41,241 nucleotides of DNA, from IMG/VR virus record IMGVR_UViG_3300048838_000242, positions 1-41,241 of that record. One strand, given 5' to 3'. This stretch comes from a virus. Both the position numbers and the translations under genes were made by a program. Position 1 is the stretch's first letter. Every line of letters begins with the position of its first letter. Below the pieces are notes generated by a model. The model did no database searches, was not told the DNA's origin, and saw only the letters and a list, made by a program, of their open reading frames with translations. This document shows positions 1 to 7,943 of this stretch, piece by piece.

Positions 1-80
1 AGGTTTATGGCGATGCTCTGGTTTATGGCGATGCTCTGGTTTATGGCGATGCTCAGGTTTATGGCGATGCTCAGGTTTCT
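1..80 (+). repeat. 18-nt tandem coding repeat, other end
   Basis: Four to five copies of the same 18-nt unit as at 40965-41241, in the same reading frame, running into unique sequence after base 80. Confidence 0.9.
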
Positions 81-251
81 GGCAAATTAAAGCTACTGGC
101 TGGATTCTTTTTTGGAATAAGATACAAAAAAGAAGAAATCGGATATGTAGAAGTAGACGAAGATAAAGAACTAATCTACAAAGGCAATGCCAAGTTTGGA
201 GAAGAAGAAAAATCACTAAGCGGTGTTACTTATGAGGCGGTGATTAAATGA
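1..251 (+). CDS. C-terminal part of hexapeptide-repeat beta-helix protein (gene split by the window ends)
   Basis: Open in frame from base 3 (GTT) to TGA at 249-251. The first 25 or so residues are VYGDAL/VYGDAQ repeats. A non-repetitive tail of about 55 residues follows, with an FFFG-containing hydrophobic stretch and an acidic end. The repeat matches the C-terminal part of the gene that begins at 40815, so this is very probably the same gene continued across the ends. Proteins of this layout are common in phages and are expected to fold as a beta-helix-like solenoid; their function is not established. Joining the ends directly stays in frame but reads LEVYG instead of LVYG, so the number of repeats in the real gene is uncertain. 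Confidence 0.8.
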   Translation, partial: VYGDALVYGDALVYGDAQVYGDAQVSGKLKLLAGFFFGIRYKKEEIGYVEVDEDKELIYKGNAKFGEEEKSLSGVTYEAVIK

Positions 252-517
252 AAACACTAGAACAAATAAAGCGGGAGTTTGAAGAAATATTGAAAGCTGT
301 ATATTACGAGGGCGTAACCGATGCTTGGACACTAACAGGATTTCACGATGCTTACTACCTCAAAAGGATAATCCACATTGTACAAAAGGAACGAGAGGAA
401 GCCTACGAGAGCGGGGCAAGGGATTTTGATAGATGGCTGGATAAAACATATCAAATAGGGGTTGATTATGAGTACTTTCTATCCCAAACTTCACCAGAAA
501 ACAAGGAAGATGATTAA
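248..517 (+). CDS. Small hypothetical protein, 89 aa
   Basis: The ATG overlaps the stop of the repeat protein (ATGA), so translation is probably coupled. The predicted protein is soluble and charged, mostly helical, with many aromatic residues in a central YYLKRIIHIVQKEREEAYESG segment and an acidic C terminus. I recognise no domain. It leads a run of small early or accessory genes; coding potential rests on length, overlap and composition. Confidence 0.6.
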   Translation: MKTLEQIKREFEEILKAVYYEGVTDAWTLTGFHDAYYLKRIIHIVQKEREEAYESGARDFDRWLDKTYQIGVDYEYFLSQTSPENKEDD

Positions 518-818
518 ATTAATTACAAAAGACCCAGCCAAAAATAAACAAGTGTTTTGTGGAAATATTGAGGGCGATTGTTTTTATCGCATAGTAAAAA
601 ACGAGCATTACATGGTTAAGGAAAATGGTTATGGTATTCAAACAGATGTACTAGATAAACTTGTAGCTTATGGTGTAAAAACAATATTCTTGAAAACTTC
701 ACGAGGTACTATAATGAAAAGCAAGTTATCGGATTGGAACAGCAAGGGCAAAAAAAGAGATTACGGCAATGGTTTGCAGGTATTTTTAGATACTAAATAT
801 ATGGAAGTGGCAAAGTAA
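510..818 (+). CDS. Hypothetical protein, 102 aa
   Basis: I chose the ATG at 510 rather than the in-frame ATG at 462 because AAGGAAG lies directly upstream and the start then overlaps the previous stop by only a few bases. The protein has alternating hydrophobic and charged strands. Its C-terminal part (LDKLVAYGVKTIFLKTS, then a DW and a QVFL segment) resembles small conserved phage proteins I have seen but cannot name. No catalytic motif is visible. Confidence 0.6.
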   Translation: MIKLITKDPAKNKQVFCGNIEGDCFYRIVKNEHYMVKENGYGIQTDVLDKLVAYGVKTIFLKTSRGTIMKSKLSDWNSKGKKRDYGNGLQVFLDTKYMEVAK

Positions 819-854
819 TTGACTTATTTACAAAAAGGATATTAAATTAAACAA

Positions 855-1256
855 ATGCGATTTGAGTCAGAAAACCCCCCAAAAACTATGAGAAAAATTA
901 CCGATAGGGGCTTAGTAAAGAAACTGGACGATATTATGCGTGTTCATGTGAGACAGAGAGATGATAATACTTGTCAATGGTGCGGTAAAAAAGGCTTGGT
1001 TGGATTTGACTCGCAAATTTCCCACATTATCCCCAAAGGTCGTTCAACATATTTAAGGTGGGATATGAACAATCTTATTTTACTATGTGCCTATTGTCAT
1101 AATGAAAAGTGGCACAAATTATCATTGGGTAGAAAATGGTTTGACCCAAAATACCCAGAACGAGTACAGTATTTAGAAGCCAGACAACACACCACTATTA
1201 AAAAAAGACCTTTTATGGAACAAAGGCGTACAGAATTAGAGGAAGGTAAGATATGA
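855..1256 (+). CDS. HNH nuclease, NinG-like
   Basis: A 133-aa protein with a CxxC pair (CQWC, about residues 40-43), an SHIIPKGRS segment that supplies the first His, and a second CxxC (CAYC) followed by HNEKWH. This is the zinc-bound beta-beta-alpha HNH arrangement. The spacing and the DMNNLILLC segment recall phage NinG recombination proteins. Known HNH phage proteins nick or cut DNA during recombination or packaging; the role here is inferred. The best upstream AAAGGA is about 15 bases from the ATG, and a weak TTGACT at 819-824 could be a promoter element. It overlaps the next gene by ATGA. Confidence 0.8.
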   Translation: MRFESENPPKTMRKITDRGLVKKLDDIMRVHVRQRDDNTCQWCGKKGLVGFDSQISHIIPKGRSTYLRWDMNNLILLCAYCHNEKWHKLSLGRKWFDPKYPERVQYLEARQHTTIKKRPFMEQRRTELEEGKI

Positions 1257-2173
1257 AAATAGGTTATATAGGAAATTTCATACCGCCATTTAGTACGGAA
1301 AATGACCGTAAAAAAGATTTTGAGAAACTCGGACACACAATAACTCCTTTTCAAGAAAACCAGACCTCTTTAGGCGATTTATTTAATGGTTTGATTGATT
1401 TGGATATATTGATTTACTCACATACACACGGCTGGGCTATAGCAGGTTTAAATGATGTGTTTGCGGAGTGCAGATTTAGACAGATACCCGTTGTTACTAT
1501 TCATTTAGATTTATGGCGAGGTCTACAAAGATGGTCAGATGTAGGCAAAGAAGCCACATGGTCAGCTGATTATATTTTTACACCAGACGATACAGGCGAT
1601 TGGCCTAACGATATTGCAGAGCGACATCACTATATGCGACCCGGAATTTTGTCAGACAGTTGCTATTTAGCCGAACCAAATAAAGAAAAATACCCTCACG
1701 ATATTATTTTCGTAGGCAGTAGGGGCTACCACCACGAGTGGAAATGGCGACCACAGGTTATTGATTGGTTGAAACAAACTTATGGCAATAGATTTGGCTT
1801 GTACGGTAATGACGGTTTGGGGGTTGTTAGACAAGACGAACTCAACACTTTATATGCTAGTGCAAAGGTTGTTGTTGGCGATAGTTGTTTTGGCGGTCAA
1901 ATTAAAGGCTATTATTCCGACAGGTTAACAGAAACAACTGGCAGGGGTGGTTTTTTGCTTCACCCAAAAAATGAGTGGATAAACCCCCACGTTGTGCAGT
2001 TTGACTTAAACTTTGAGGATTTAAAATCTAAAATAGATTACTGGCTTGACCATGACGTTGAACGAGAAGAATTAAGACTTAAAATGTACGAATACACAAA
2101 AGAACACGATACATATTTGCAAATTGGCAAAGAAATTTTGGACACAATAAATGCAAAAAACTCTAATAAATAA
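1253..2173 (+). CDS. GT-B glycosyltransferase (CgeB-like)
   Basis: A 306-aa protein with an N-terminal Rossmann-like half (MKIGYIGNF) and a C-terminal half containing YSDRLTETTGRGGFLLHP and DLNFEDLKSKIDYWLDH. That is the nucleotide-sugar-binding end typical of CgeB/Glyco_trans_1_2 proteins. It is expected to transfer a sugar from a nucleotide donor; donor and acceptor cannot be read from sequence. GAGGAAGG precedes the ATG. It heads a tightly overlapped block of sugar-transfer genes to 6112, which suggests joint action on one glycan, on virion proteins or on the host surface. Confidence 0.75.
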   Translation: MKIGYIGNFIPPFSTENDRKKDFEKLGHTITPFQENQTSLGDLFNGLIDLDILIYSHTHGWAIAGLNDVFAECRFRQIPVVTIHLDLWRGLQRWSDVGKEATWSADYIFTPDDTGDWPNDIAERHHYMRPGILSDSCYLAEPNKEKYPHDIIFVGSRGYHHEWKWRPQVIDWLKQTYGNRFGLYGNDGLGVVRQDELNTLYASAKVVVGDSCFGGQIKGYYSDRLTETTGRGGFLLHPKNEWINPHVVQFDLNFEDLKSKIDYWLDHDVEREELRLKMYEYTKEHDTYLQIGKEILDTINAKNSNK

Positions 2174-2816
2174 AAAATGGGAGCTTTCATTACCAGAACA
2201 TCGGGCTGCTCGTGACGTGTGGGATACATGGGAGTTTGAGCGTCTACAGTCAATGCACAGCCATTTAAAACCAAAAGATAGGGTTGTATATGTCGGGGCA
2301 GAGGAAGGCGATTTAGCAGCCTTGTGTGCCTTGTGGGGTTGTGAAATGGTGCTTATTGAACCTAACGAAAAGGTGTGGCCTAACATTAGGGTAATTTGGG
2401 AAGTTAACAATTTTTCACAGCCTGAAATATTTGTAGGTTTTGCTTCTGATGTTACTACTGGTGAAACGGTGTTTCACTTTCCCGATTCTGCTTATGGTGA
2501 GGTCATAGGCGACCACGGGTTTAAAACATTAAAAGAATACCCAGAGTTGCCAACAATTAGAATTGATGACATTGCAGGAAAGATAGATGCTATTAGCATT
2601 GATGTTGAGGGCGCAGAGTGCAAAGTTATAGACGGAGCTATTGAAACTTTAAAAACAAGAAGACCTAAAGTTTGGTTAAGTCTGCACCCTGAGTTTATGT
2701 TTGAGCAATACGGGATATATTCAAACGATTTGCGTAAAAAAATAAGAGATTTAGCATACAGAGAAACATTATTAGATTATCAGCACGAGGTGCATTTGTA
2801 TTATGAGCCTTTATAA
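2151..2816 (+). CDS. FkbM-family methyltransferase
   Basis: A 221-aa class I SAM-dependent methyltransferase. The N-terminal VVYVGAEEGDLAALCA is the SAM-binding loop, IEPNEKVWPN ends strand 2, and IDAISIDVEGAE is the characteristic FkbM motif. FkbM enzymes O-methylate sugars or other small moieties, and this one sits between glycosyltransferases, so methylation of the transferred glycan is the natural guess. It overlaps its neighbours on both sides (22 and 14 nt). Confidence 0.85.
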   Translation: MQKTLINKKWELSLPEHRAARDVWDTWEFERLQSMHSHLKPKDRVVYVGAEEGDLAALCALWGCEMVLIEPNEKVWPNIRVIWEVNNFSQPEIFVGFASDVTTGETVFHFPDSAYGEVIGDHGFKTLKEYPELPTIRIDDIAGKIDAISIDVEGAECKVIDGAIETLKTRRPKVWLSLHPEFMFEQYGIYSNDLRKKIRDLAYRETLLDYQHEVHLYYEPL

Positions 2817-4341
2817 ATATTATTTGTCAGTCAAAGAGGGTGTACCTGCTAGGGGGTATTGGGACCAAACATTATTGGATAGACTATTCATTGACTTTGT
2901 AGATGTTCCATCATTAAAAGATGTTTCCCATGCACTTGTGATTATTGCAGGTGCTTATCAATTCGATGTTGTGGATAAAATCAATAAGGAGCTTTCAAAA
3001 TTAGATTCTTGTGTTGTGATTATAAGTTCAGACGAAGAAAACAAATTTCCAGTTAATGAAATAGACCACCCAAACTGCAAAGTATATATGATGTACCCAA
3101 ATGGCATGGCCGAGGGCTTCCCCATAGGTATAACGCCACATACTGATTATCTGTCTTGGTTGGAAAAAGATTTAGACGTTTTTTATAGTGGTCAAGTTAA
3201 CCACGAAGACAGAAAATTAATGGCAAACAAACTGTCGTATTTACCGGAAACACTAAATAAATATCTTCATTACAGCGAGGGCTTTTCTTTAGGTTTGGAA
3301 CGAGGCGTGTATATGAATTTTATGAGCATGGCTAAGGTTGCACCAGCACCAAAGGGAAATATCTCTTACGATAGTTTCAGATTGTATGAAGCATTGGAAG
3401 CTGGGGCTGTACCGATTGCTCAAAACCCAGAGTTTTGGCATAACCTGTTTGGTGATTTTCCTTTCCCTGCAATAGATAGCCACGAGCAATGGAGCGGTTA
3501 TATACAGGACACTTTAAATAAATTCCCATATATAAATGCAGAGTGCCAAGCGTGGTGGACAAGACAAAAATTCAATTTAAGGCACAAAATAAAGGGCTTT
3601 TTTGAAGATGAAATGATGTCATTTATTATTCCCGTTAGTCCGATAAAATCACACCCAGATATCAGTATTTTAGTTGAAACATATAAATCTATTCGTTTTC
3701 ATTTTCCCACCGCCCCGATTTATATAACTTTTGATGGTGTACGCAAGGAACAAAGAAGTAAAAAACTTGACTATATAAATCACATTAGGCACTTTTTATT
3801 TGAAACAAGGCAGGATTCAAACATTTATCCAGTCATTTTTGACGAGCATAAACATCAAATAGGCATGGCAAGGTACATAATGGATTATATAAATACCCCA
3901 TTGATTTGTTATGTAGAGCAAGATTGCCCGTTAGTAACTGATGAACCCATAGATTGGGCGTCTATAGCTGATTTCATATTTTCTGGATACTCAAATGTGG
4001 TGAGATTTCATTTCGAGGCCTTTATTCCAAAGGAACACGAGCATTTAATGTTGGGTGTGGAAAATGAGTTTATGCGTACTATCCAATGGAGCCAACGACC
4101 TGCTGTTTATTCCACGGCCTATTTTAGACGAATATTAAAAGACTGTTTTAAACCAAACGCTAAATGTTTCATAGAGGATAAAATGCACGGTGTAATAATT
4201 GAGGATTATCACAAAGACGGCATACAAGGTTGGTTGCAACATAGAATACATATTTATCACCCAGACGGAAATATCAAAAGGTCATTACACACAGACGGCA
4301 GGGCTGGTGAAGCAAAGTTTGATGAAAGGCAGATTTTTTAA
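2803..4341 (+). CDS. Two-domain glycosyltransferase (exostosin-like GT-B plus GT-A)
   Basis: A 512-aa protein. Residues about 1-270 resemble exostosin-type GT-B ends: APAPKGNISYDSFRLYEALEA, then GAVPIAQNPEFW. From about residue 270 (MMSFIIPVSPIKSHPD) a second domain begins that looks like a GT-A/GT2 fold. It has strands ITFDG and ICYVEQDCPL, the acidic site probably being EQD. The two halves look like a fusion of separate transferases that could add two sugars in sequence. Substrates are unknown. The ATG overlaps the upstream stop by 14 nt. Confidence 0.7.
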   Translation: MSLYKYYLSVKEGVPARGYWDQTLLDRLFIDFVDVPSLKDVSHALVIIAGAYQFDVVDKINKELSKLDSCVVIISSDEENKFPVNEIDHPNCKVYMMYPNGMAEGFPIGITPHTDYLSWLEKDLDVFYSGQVNHEDRKLMANKLSYLPETLNKYLHYSEGFSLGLERGVYMNFMSMAKVAPAPKGNISYDSFRLYEALEAGAVPIAQNPEFWHNLFGDFPFPAIDSHEQWSGYIQDTLNKFPYINAECQAWWTRQKFNLRHKIKGFFEDEMMSFIIPVSPIKSHPDISILVETYKSIRFHFPTAPIYITFDGVRKEQRSKKLDYINHIRHFLFETRQDSNIYPVIFDEHKHQIGMARYIMDYINTPLICYVEQDCPLVTDEPIDWASIADFIFSGYSNVVRFHFEAFIPKEHEHLMLGVENEFMRTIQWSQRPAVYSTAYFRRILKDCFKPNAKCFIEDKMHGVIIEDYHKDGIQGWLQHRIHIYHPDGNIKRSLHTDGRAGEAKFDERQIF

Positions 4342-5375
4342 TGCGCAGACTTGGAATATTAGCGAGAATGGACGATAGCGGTTTGGGAAACCAAACTAAA
4401 AGATTAGTTGAATTTTTAAAGCCTGAAAAGGTTTTGGTAATTGATAGTAGCTCATTTGGTAAAAACAAGGTTCAACACAGAGATTGGTATAAGGATTACA
4501 ACGCATATTCAGTTAAAGGATTTCCCACTAACAGAGACGTTGAGATATTCGGCAAGGATTTGACACATTTCTTTTGTTGCGAAAACCCTCATAATTTTCA
4601 CTTTTATTTATACGGCAAACGTAGGGGGTTCAAAACATACTGTCAGACTAATTATGAGTTTTGCGATAATTTGGCCGCACTTGTACCGCTTCCGGATAAG
4701 TTTCTTATGCCCTCACATTGGCATGTTGATACCATGTCGCACAGGTTTGGAAATGACAGAGTTGAATTATTACCACCACCTATAAAGATGTCAGATTTTA
4801 ATAGTGAGATTAATAAGTCACGACATTACAGGTTTTTACATATAGTAGGAACTTTGGCTTCGCATGACAGGAACGGCACGTTGGACTTACTAAATTGTTT
4901 AAAGTTTGTACCTTATGATTTTAAATTGGTTATAAGGTCGCAACATCAACTACCCAGCGAATACATTTTAAAAGATGAACGAGTCATTTATGAGATAGGC
5001 ACAATCCCAAACACTGCTGATATGTATTTGAATTTTGACGCTTTGATTTTACCTCGTAGATATGGCGGTCTTTGTTTGCCCTGCAATGAGGCTTTGGCTA
5101 GTGGGTTGCCTGTCATTATGACTGATATATCACCTAATAATCAGTTGCTTAAAAAAGATTGGTTAGTACCAGCGAGTAAAACGCATAGCTTTATGGCAAG
5201 AGTTCCTATAGATGTTTACTCCGTACATGATTTGGATTTAGCCGATATGATTAGTCATTTTTTAACCATGAGTGATAGCCAACTTTTGAAGCAAAAACAA
5301 GACGCATTGAAAATAGCACAGGATAATTTCTCGGAAGAAGTTTTGAGGGAAAAGTACGAAAGGTTGTTTAGATGA
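4341..5375 (+). CDS. GT4-like glycosyltransferase
   Basis: A 344-aa GT-B enzyme. The N-terminal half opens with LGILARMDDSGLGNQTKRL, a Gly-rich acceptor loop. The C-terminal half has HIVGTLASHDRNG and LPRRYGGLCLPCNEALASGLPVI. The latter is the E-x7-E-type nucleotide-sugar site of family GT4. It starts on the last base of the previous stop codon (TAATG), which implies coupling with the upstream transferase. Confidence 0.8.
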   Translation: MRRLGILARMDDSGLGNQTKRLVEFLKPEKVLVIDSSSFGKNKVQHRDWYKDYNAYSVKGFPTNRDVEIFGKDLTHFFCCENPHNFHFYLYGKRRGFKTYCQTNYEFCDNLAALVPLPDKFLMPSHWHVDTMSHRFGNDRVELLPPPIKMSDFNSEINKSRHYRFLHIVGTLASHDRNGTLDLLNCLKFVPYDFKLVIRSQHQLPSEYILKDERVIYEIGTIPNTADMYLNFDALILPRRYGGLCLPCNEALASGLPVIMTDISPNNQLLKKDWLVPASKTHSFMARVPIDVYSVHDLDLADMISHFLTMSDSQLLKQKQDALKIAQDNFSEEVLREKYERLFR

Positions 5376-6112
5376 TTACCATTGTTTTACCAGTAAGCAG
5401 AGATACATTTATCAAGCCAGTAATGGATAGTATTAATAATTTCTACGGTGAATATAATCTTTTGGTTTATGTGGATTCCGATTTGAAAATATTTGAGAAA
5501 TGGCGAAACGCTGTTTCACAATCTAAGGCTAGGGAAAGGTTGTGTGTGTTCAGAAACAAAAAATCTTTACCCGATGTTAGCAATATTTTGAAAAGGCGAA
5601 AACGCATAGGTGATATACACAAAGAAATGTTAAATCTCATAAAGGACACGGATTATATATTTTTGACCGAGGACGATACTACAATGCCACCAGACACACT
5701 ACAATGCCTTCTAAGGGACTTTTCAGATGAAACGGGGTTTGTATCAGGTGTGCAAATAGGTAGGTGGGGTTTTCCTTACATCGGTGCTTGGAAAGTAGAC
5801 GATGTTAATAATCCTACTTTTGTTGAGAGTGTACCCAGAGGTGAGGGCTTACAGGAAGTAGACACGGCTGGTTTTTATGCTTGTTTGATGAAAAAAGAAA
5901 CTTACCTTAACGGGAATTTTGAACCATTTGAAGATGTTTTGGGACCAGACTTTAGTTTTGGGCTGTCATTGAGGCAACAGGGCTTAAAAAACTACATTAA
6001 CCACGATATTAAATGCGGTCATTTGACTTTAAAGAAAGAACTCACATTTGAAAACACTAAAACTAGCATAGTAAAATTCAAAAAAGGCGAAAAATGGTCT
6101 ATTCTCTTTTAA
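5372..6112 (+). CDS. GT2-like (GT-A) glycosyltransferase
   Basis: A 246-aa protein starting MITIVLPVSRDTFIKPV, with strand LLVYVDSD and the metal site YIFLTEDDTTMPPD, the DxD-type signature of GT-A inverting enzymes. A later VDTAGFYACLMKK and PFEDVLGPDFSFGLSLRQQG match the acceptor and base region (ED..F). It overlaps its neighbours by 4 and 19 nt and closes the first glycosylation block. Confidence 0.8.
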   Translation: MITIVLPVSRDTFIKPVMDSINNFYGEYNLLVYVDSDLKIFEKWRNAVSQSKARERLCVFRNKKSLPDVSNILKRRKRIGDIHKEMLNLIKDTDYIFLTEDDTTMPPDTLQCLLRDFSDETGFVSGVQIGRWGFPYIGAWKVDDVNNPTFVESVPRGEGLQEVDTAGFYACLMKKETYLNGNFEPFEDVLGPDFSFGLSLRQQGLKNYINHDIKCGHLTLKKELTFENTKTSIVKFKKGEKWSILF

Positions 6113-6366
6113 ATCCAGTACTAATAATCTTTGCAGTTTGGCGTATAACCAGTTTCCTAGTAAATGAAACAGGACCATTTAAAATATTTGAACGCATTAG
6201 ATTTGGCAGGGAATTTTGTTTTATGTGTGCTAGTGTTTGGGTTGGACTTGGATTCGCTTTATTACTGACTAATGATTTAAGAAGTTTATTTATTTTATCC
6301 CTTGCATATTCTGCTGGGGCTATTCTGTTGGAAAATCTAAACAATGCCTTGTTCGAGATGTCCTAG
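6094..6366 (+). CDS. DUF1360 membrane protein
   Basis: A 90-aa protein with an N-terminal hydrophobic segment (LNPVLIIFAVWRITSFLV), then ETGPFKIFERIR and FCFMCASVWVGLGFALLL, and a second hydrophobic hairpin. The R-x2-x-L-x3-E-TGPF pattern followed by C-x2-C-x-SVW is the hallmark of the DUF1360 family found in phages of Gram-positive and other bacteria. Function is unknown; an inner-membrane location is inferred. Confidence 0.85.
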   Translation: MVYSLLNPVLIIFAVWRITSFLVNETGPFKIFERIRFGREFCFMCASVWVGLGFALLLTNDLRSLFILSLAYSAGAILLENLNNALFEMS

Positions 6367-6520
6367 TTGGGTTATTTCAAGATTTCAATGCTCGAAGTGC
6401 CAAAATGTATTTATTTATAGGCACAGGGATAAGGGAAACCCTGTAGACCAATTAATTAGAAAAAAGTACAAGTGTACACAATGCAACGGTGTGGATTTTG
6501 TATTTTTGGAAAGAGTATAA
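6344..6520 (+). CDS. Zinc-ribbon mini-protein, 58 aa
   Basis: The ATG at 6344 lies inside the end of the DUF1360 gene in another frame; the stop is TAA at 6518-6520. The 58 residues carry three CxxC knuckles (C3/C6, C16/C19, C44/C47), enough for one or two zinc ribbons. Such proteins usually bind nucleic acid or protein partners. I do not recognise a named family. Coding is supported by the Cys pairs and by exact overlaps with both neighbours. Confidence 0.65.
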   Translation: MPCSRCPSWVISRFQCSKCQNVFIYRHRDKGNPVDQLIRKKYKCTQCNGVDFVFLERV

Positions 6521-6630
6521 TGTCAAAATTAGATAAGTTTTTTTATTATTTATTAGTATTTATGACTTTCGGAAGTGCATATTTCTTTAAGGTGATTATC
6601 ACCAAAGCTATAAATGACGCCAAACGTTAA
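6520..6630 (+). CDS. Single-span membrane peptide, 36 aa
   Basis: The start shares its A with the previous stop (TAATG), and the end overlaps the next gene by 17 nt. Residues 6-28 (KFFYYLLVFMTFGSAYFFKVII) form one hydrophobic span with a short basic tail. Small membrane peptides of this kind are frequent in phage operons; function is not assignable. Confidence 0.5.
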   Translation: MSKLDKFFYYLLVFMTFGSAYFFKVIITKAINDAKR

Positions 6631-7192
6631 TACATTAAAATTAAACCCAAACAACCCAAGAACTATCTCAAAAATAAAGTATGAGAAGTTAAAAAAATCC
6701 CTACATGAATTTGTCAAAATGCTGGAAATTAGACCTATTGCCTATGACGAGGAAGGTATTATTTGGGGCGGTAACATGAGATTTAGGGCTTTGAAAGATT
6801 TAGTTAATGAGGGTTTACTTGAAGACAAGCCAGAATATTACAAAGAACTCACGGGGTTTACCTTAGAGGAAAAAAGACGCTTTGCAATAGAGGGCAATGT
6901 AGAGTTTGGAGATTGGGACATGGACATGCTAGGCAATGAGTGGGACGACTTACCACTTGATGAGTGGGGGGTTTTACCTGCTACATGGGGAGCTGAAGCC
7001 GTTGATGTAAATGAATTGTGGGAACAAAACGGAATGCCAGATTATGGTGACCCAAGCTCAAAGAAGCCTTTCAGGTCTGTGATGGTGCATTTTCAAACAC
7101 AAGATGATGTTAATAGGTTTGCAGAATTGCTAATGCAAACAATTACAGAAAAAACTAAATTCTTGTGGTATCCACGAAAAAATGAAGTATAA
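6614..7192 (+). CDS. ParB/Srx-like domain protein
   Basis: A 192-aa protein. The N-terminal LNPNNPRTISKIKYEKLKKS and IIWGGNMRFRALKDL match the ParB-like nuclease/NTP-binding fold (N-P-R, then G-G-x-x-R). The C-terminal half is acidic and tryptophan-rich, ending in a small ferredoxin-like segment (SVMVHFQTQDDVNRF). In phages such stand-alone ParB domains often sit beside DNA-modifying enzymes and the terminase. Here it directly precedes two TAGT-type glycosyltransferases, so a role in DNA modification is plausible but unproven. Confidence 0.8.
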   Translation: MTPNVNTLKLNPNNPRTISKIKYEKLKKSLHEFVKMLEIRPIAYDEEGIIWGGNMRFRALKDLVNEGLLEDKPEYYKELTGFTLEEKRRFAIEGNVEFGDWDMDMLGNEWDDLPLDEWGVLPATWGAEAVDVNELWEQNGMPDYGDPSSKKPFRSVMVHFQTQDDVNRFAELLMQTITEKTKFLWYPRKNEV

Positions 7193-7943
7193 GATTTATA
7201 TACCTACATTAGGCAGGTGGGAGCGAAGTTTAACTGCCGACCTGCTTTTATCACAGAACATTGATTTTAAACTGGTGGTTGAGGACAAGGAATATACCAA
7301 ATATGCCGATAAATTTGGTAGTGACAGGGTATTGAAGCTACCGAGCAGTAATTATGGCGGTGTGGCTTTTGCTAGGAACTTTATTAAGGAACACTCCAAA
7401 AATCACGGCGAGTTAAGGCATTGGCAAATAGATGATGACATTAAAAAGATTTATCAACAAAGTGGCGGTAAGGTAATAAATGATTCTGTTGATGAAGTTC
7501 TAACTAACTGCGAGAACTTTGTTGATGTATTCAGTAATGTTGGGCTTGCTTCATTATCAAGCAATGTCTTTGTTAAATGGCAAAAAAATCCCTTTGAAAT
7601 AAACAAATGTGCATACACGATAAAGCTAATTGATAATTCACTCGATATAAATTGGAACGGCGATGTGGTTGAGGACATAGATTACAATTTGCAGGTCTTA
7701 GATAGTGGTTACTGCACGCTACGGTTTAATTCTTTTTGTTTTGCATGGAGTGGTGCTGGTGAACAAAACGGTGGTTGGTCTGATGTTTACAGAGCCACGG
7801 GTTATAAAGAACACATAATAGCTACTCAAAAGAAATGGGGACTTGGTAAGGTGACGAAGAAGGTTAAAAATGGAATAGATTTATATGTTGTTGATTACAA
7901 CAAGAAATTCAGAGAGTACAAACAAACTTTAAAAAAATTATGA
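7182..7943 (+). CDS. TET-associated-type glycosyltransferase (TAGT), copy 1
   Basis: A 253-aa protein beginning YKIYIPTLGRWERSLTADLL, followed by KLVVEDKEYTKYADKF, the stretch GGVAFARNFI, and HWQIDDDI (DDD at 84-86). This order (GR-T, VE-x-E-Y, RN-I, hW-x-DDDI) is that of the TAGT family of GT-A enzymes, described from phage loci that decorate DNA bases. It is clearly related to the next gene. It overlaps the neighbours by 11 and 4 nt. No TET/JBP dioxygenase or base-hydroxylating gene is visible in this window, so the substrate is open. Confidence 0.75.
   Translation: MKYKIYIPTLGRWERSLTADLLLSQNIDFKLVVEDKEYTKYADKFGSDRVLKLPSSNYGGVAFARNFIKEHSKNHGELRHWQIDDDIKKIYQQSGGKVINDSVDEVLTNCENFVDVFSNVGLASLSSNVFVKWQKNPFEINKCAYTIKLIDNSLDINWNGDVVEDIDYNLQVLDSGYCTLRFNSFCFAWSGAGEQNGGWSDVYRATGYKEHIIATQKKWGLGKVTKKVKNGIDLYVVDYNKKFREYKQTLKKL

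Noticed and set aside
2151-2816. FkbM-like protein as DNA methyltransferase
   Set aside because: It has the FkbM DVEGAE motif and lacks DPPY or PCQ motifs, so sugar O-methylation is the better reading.
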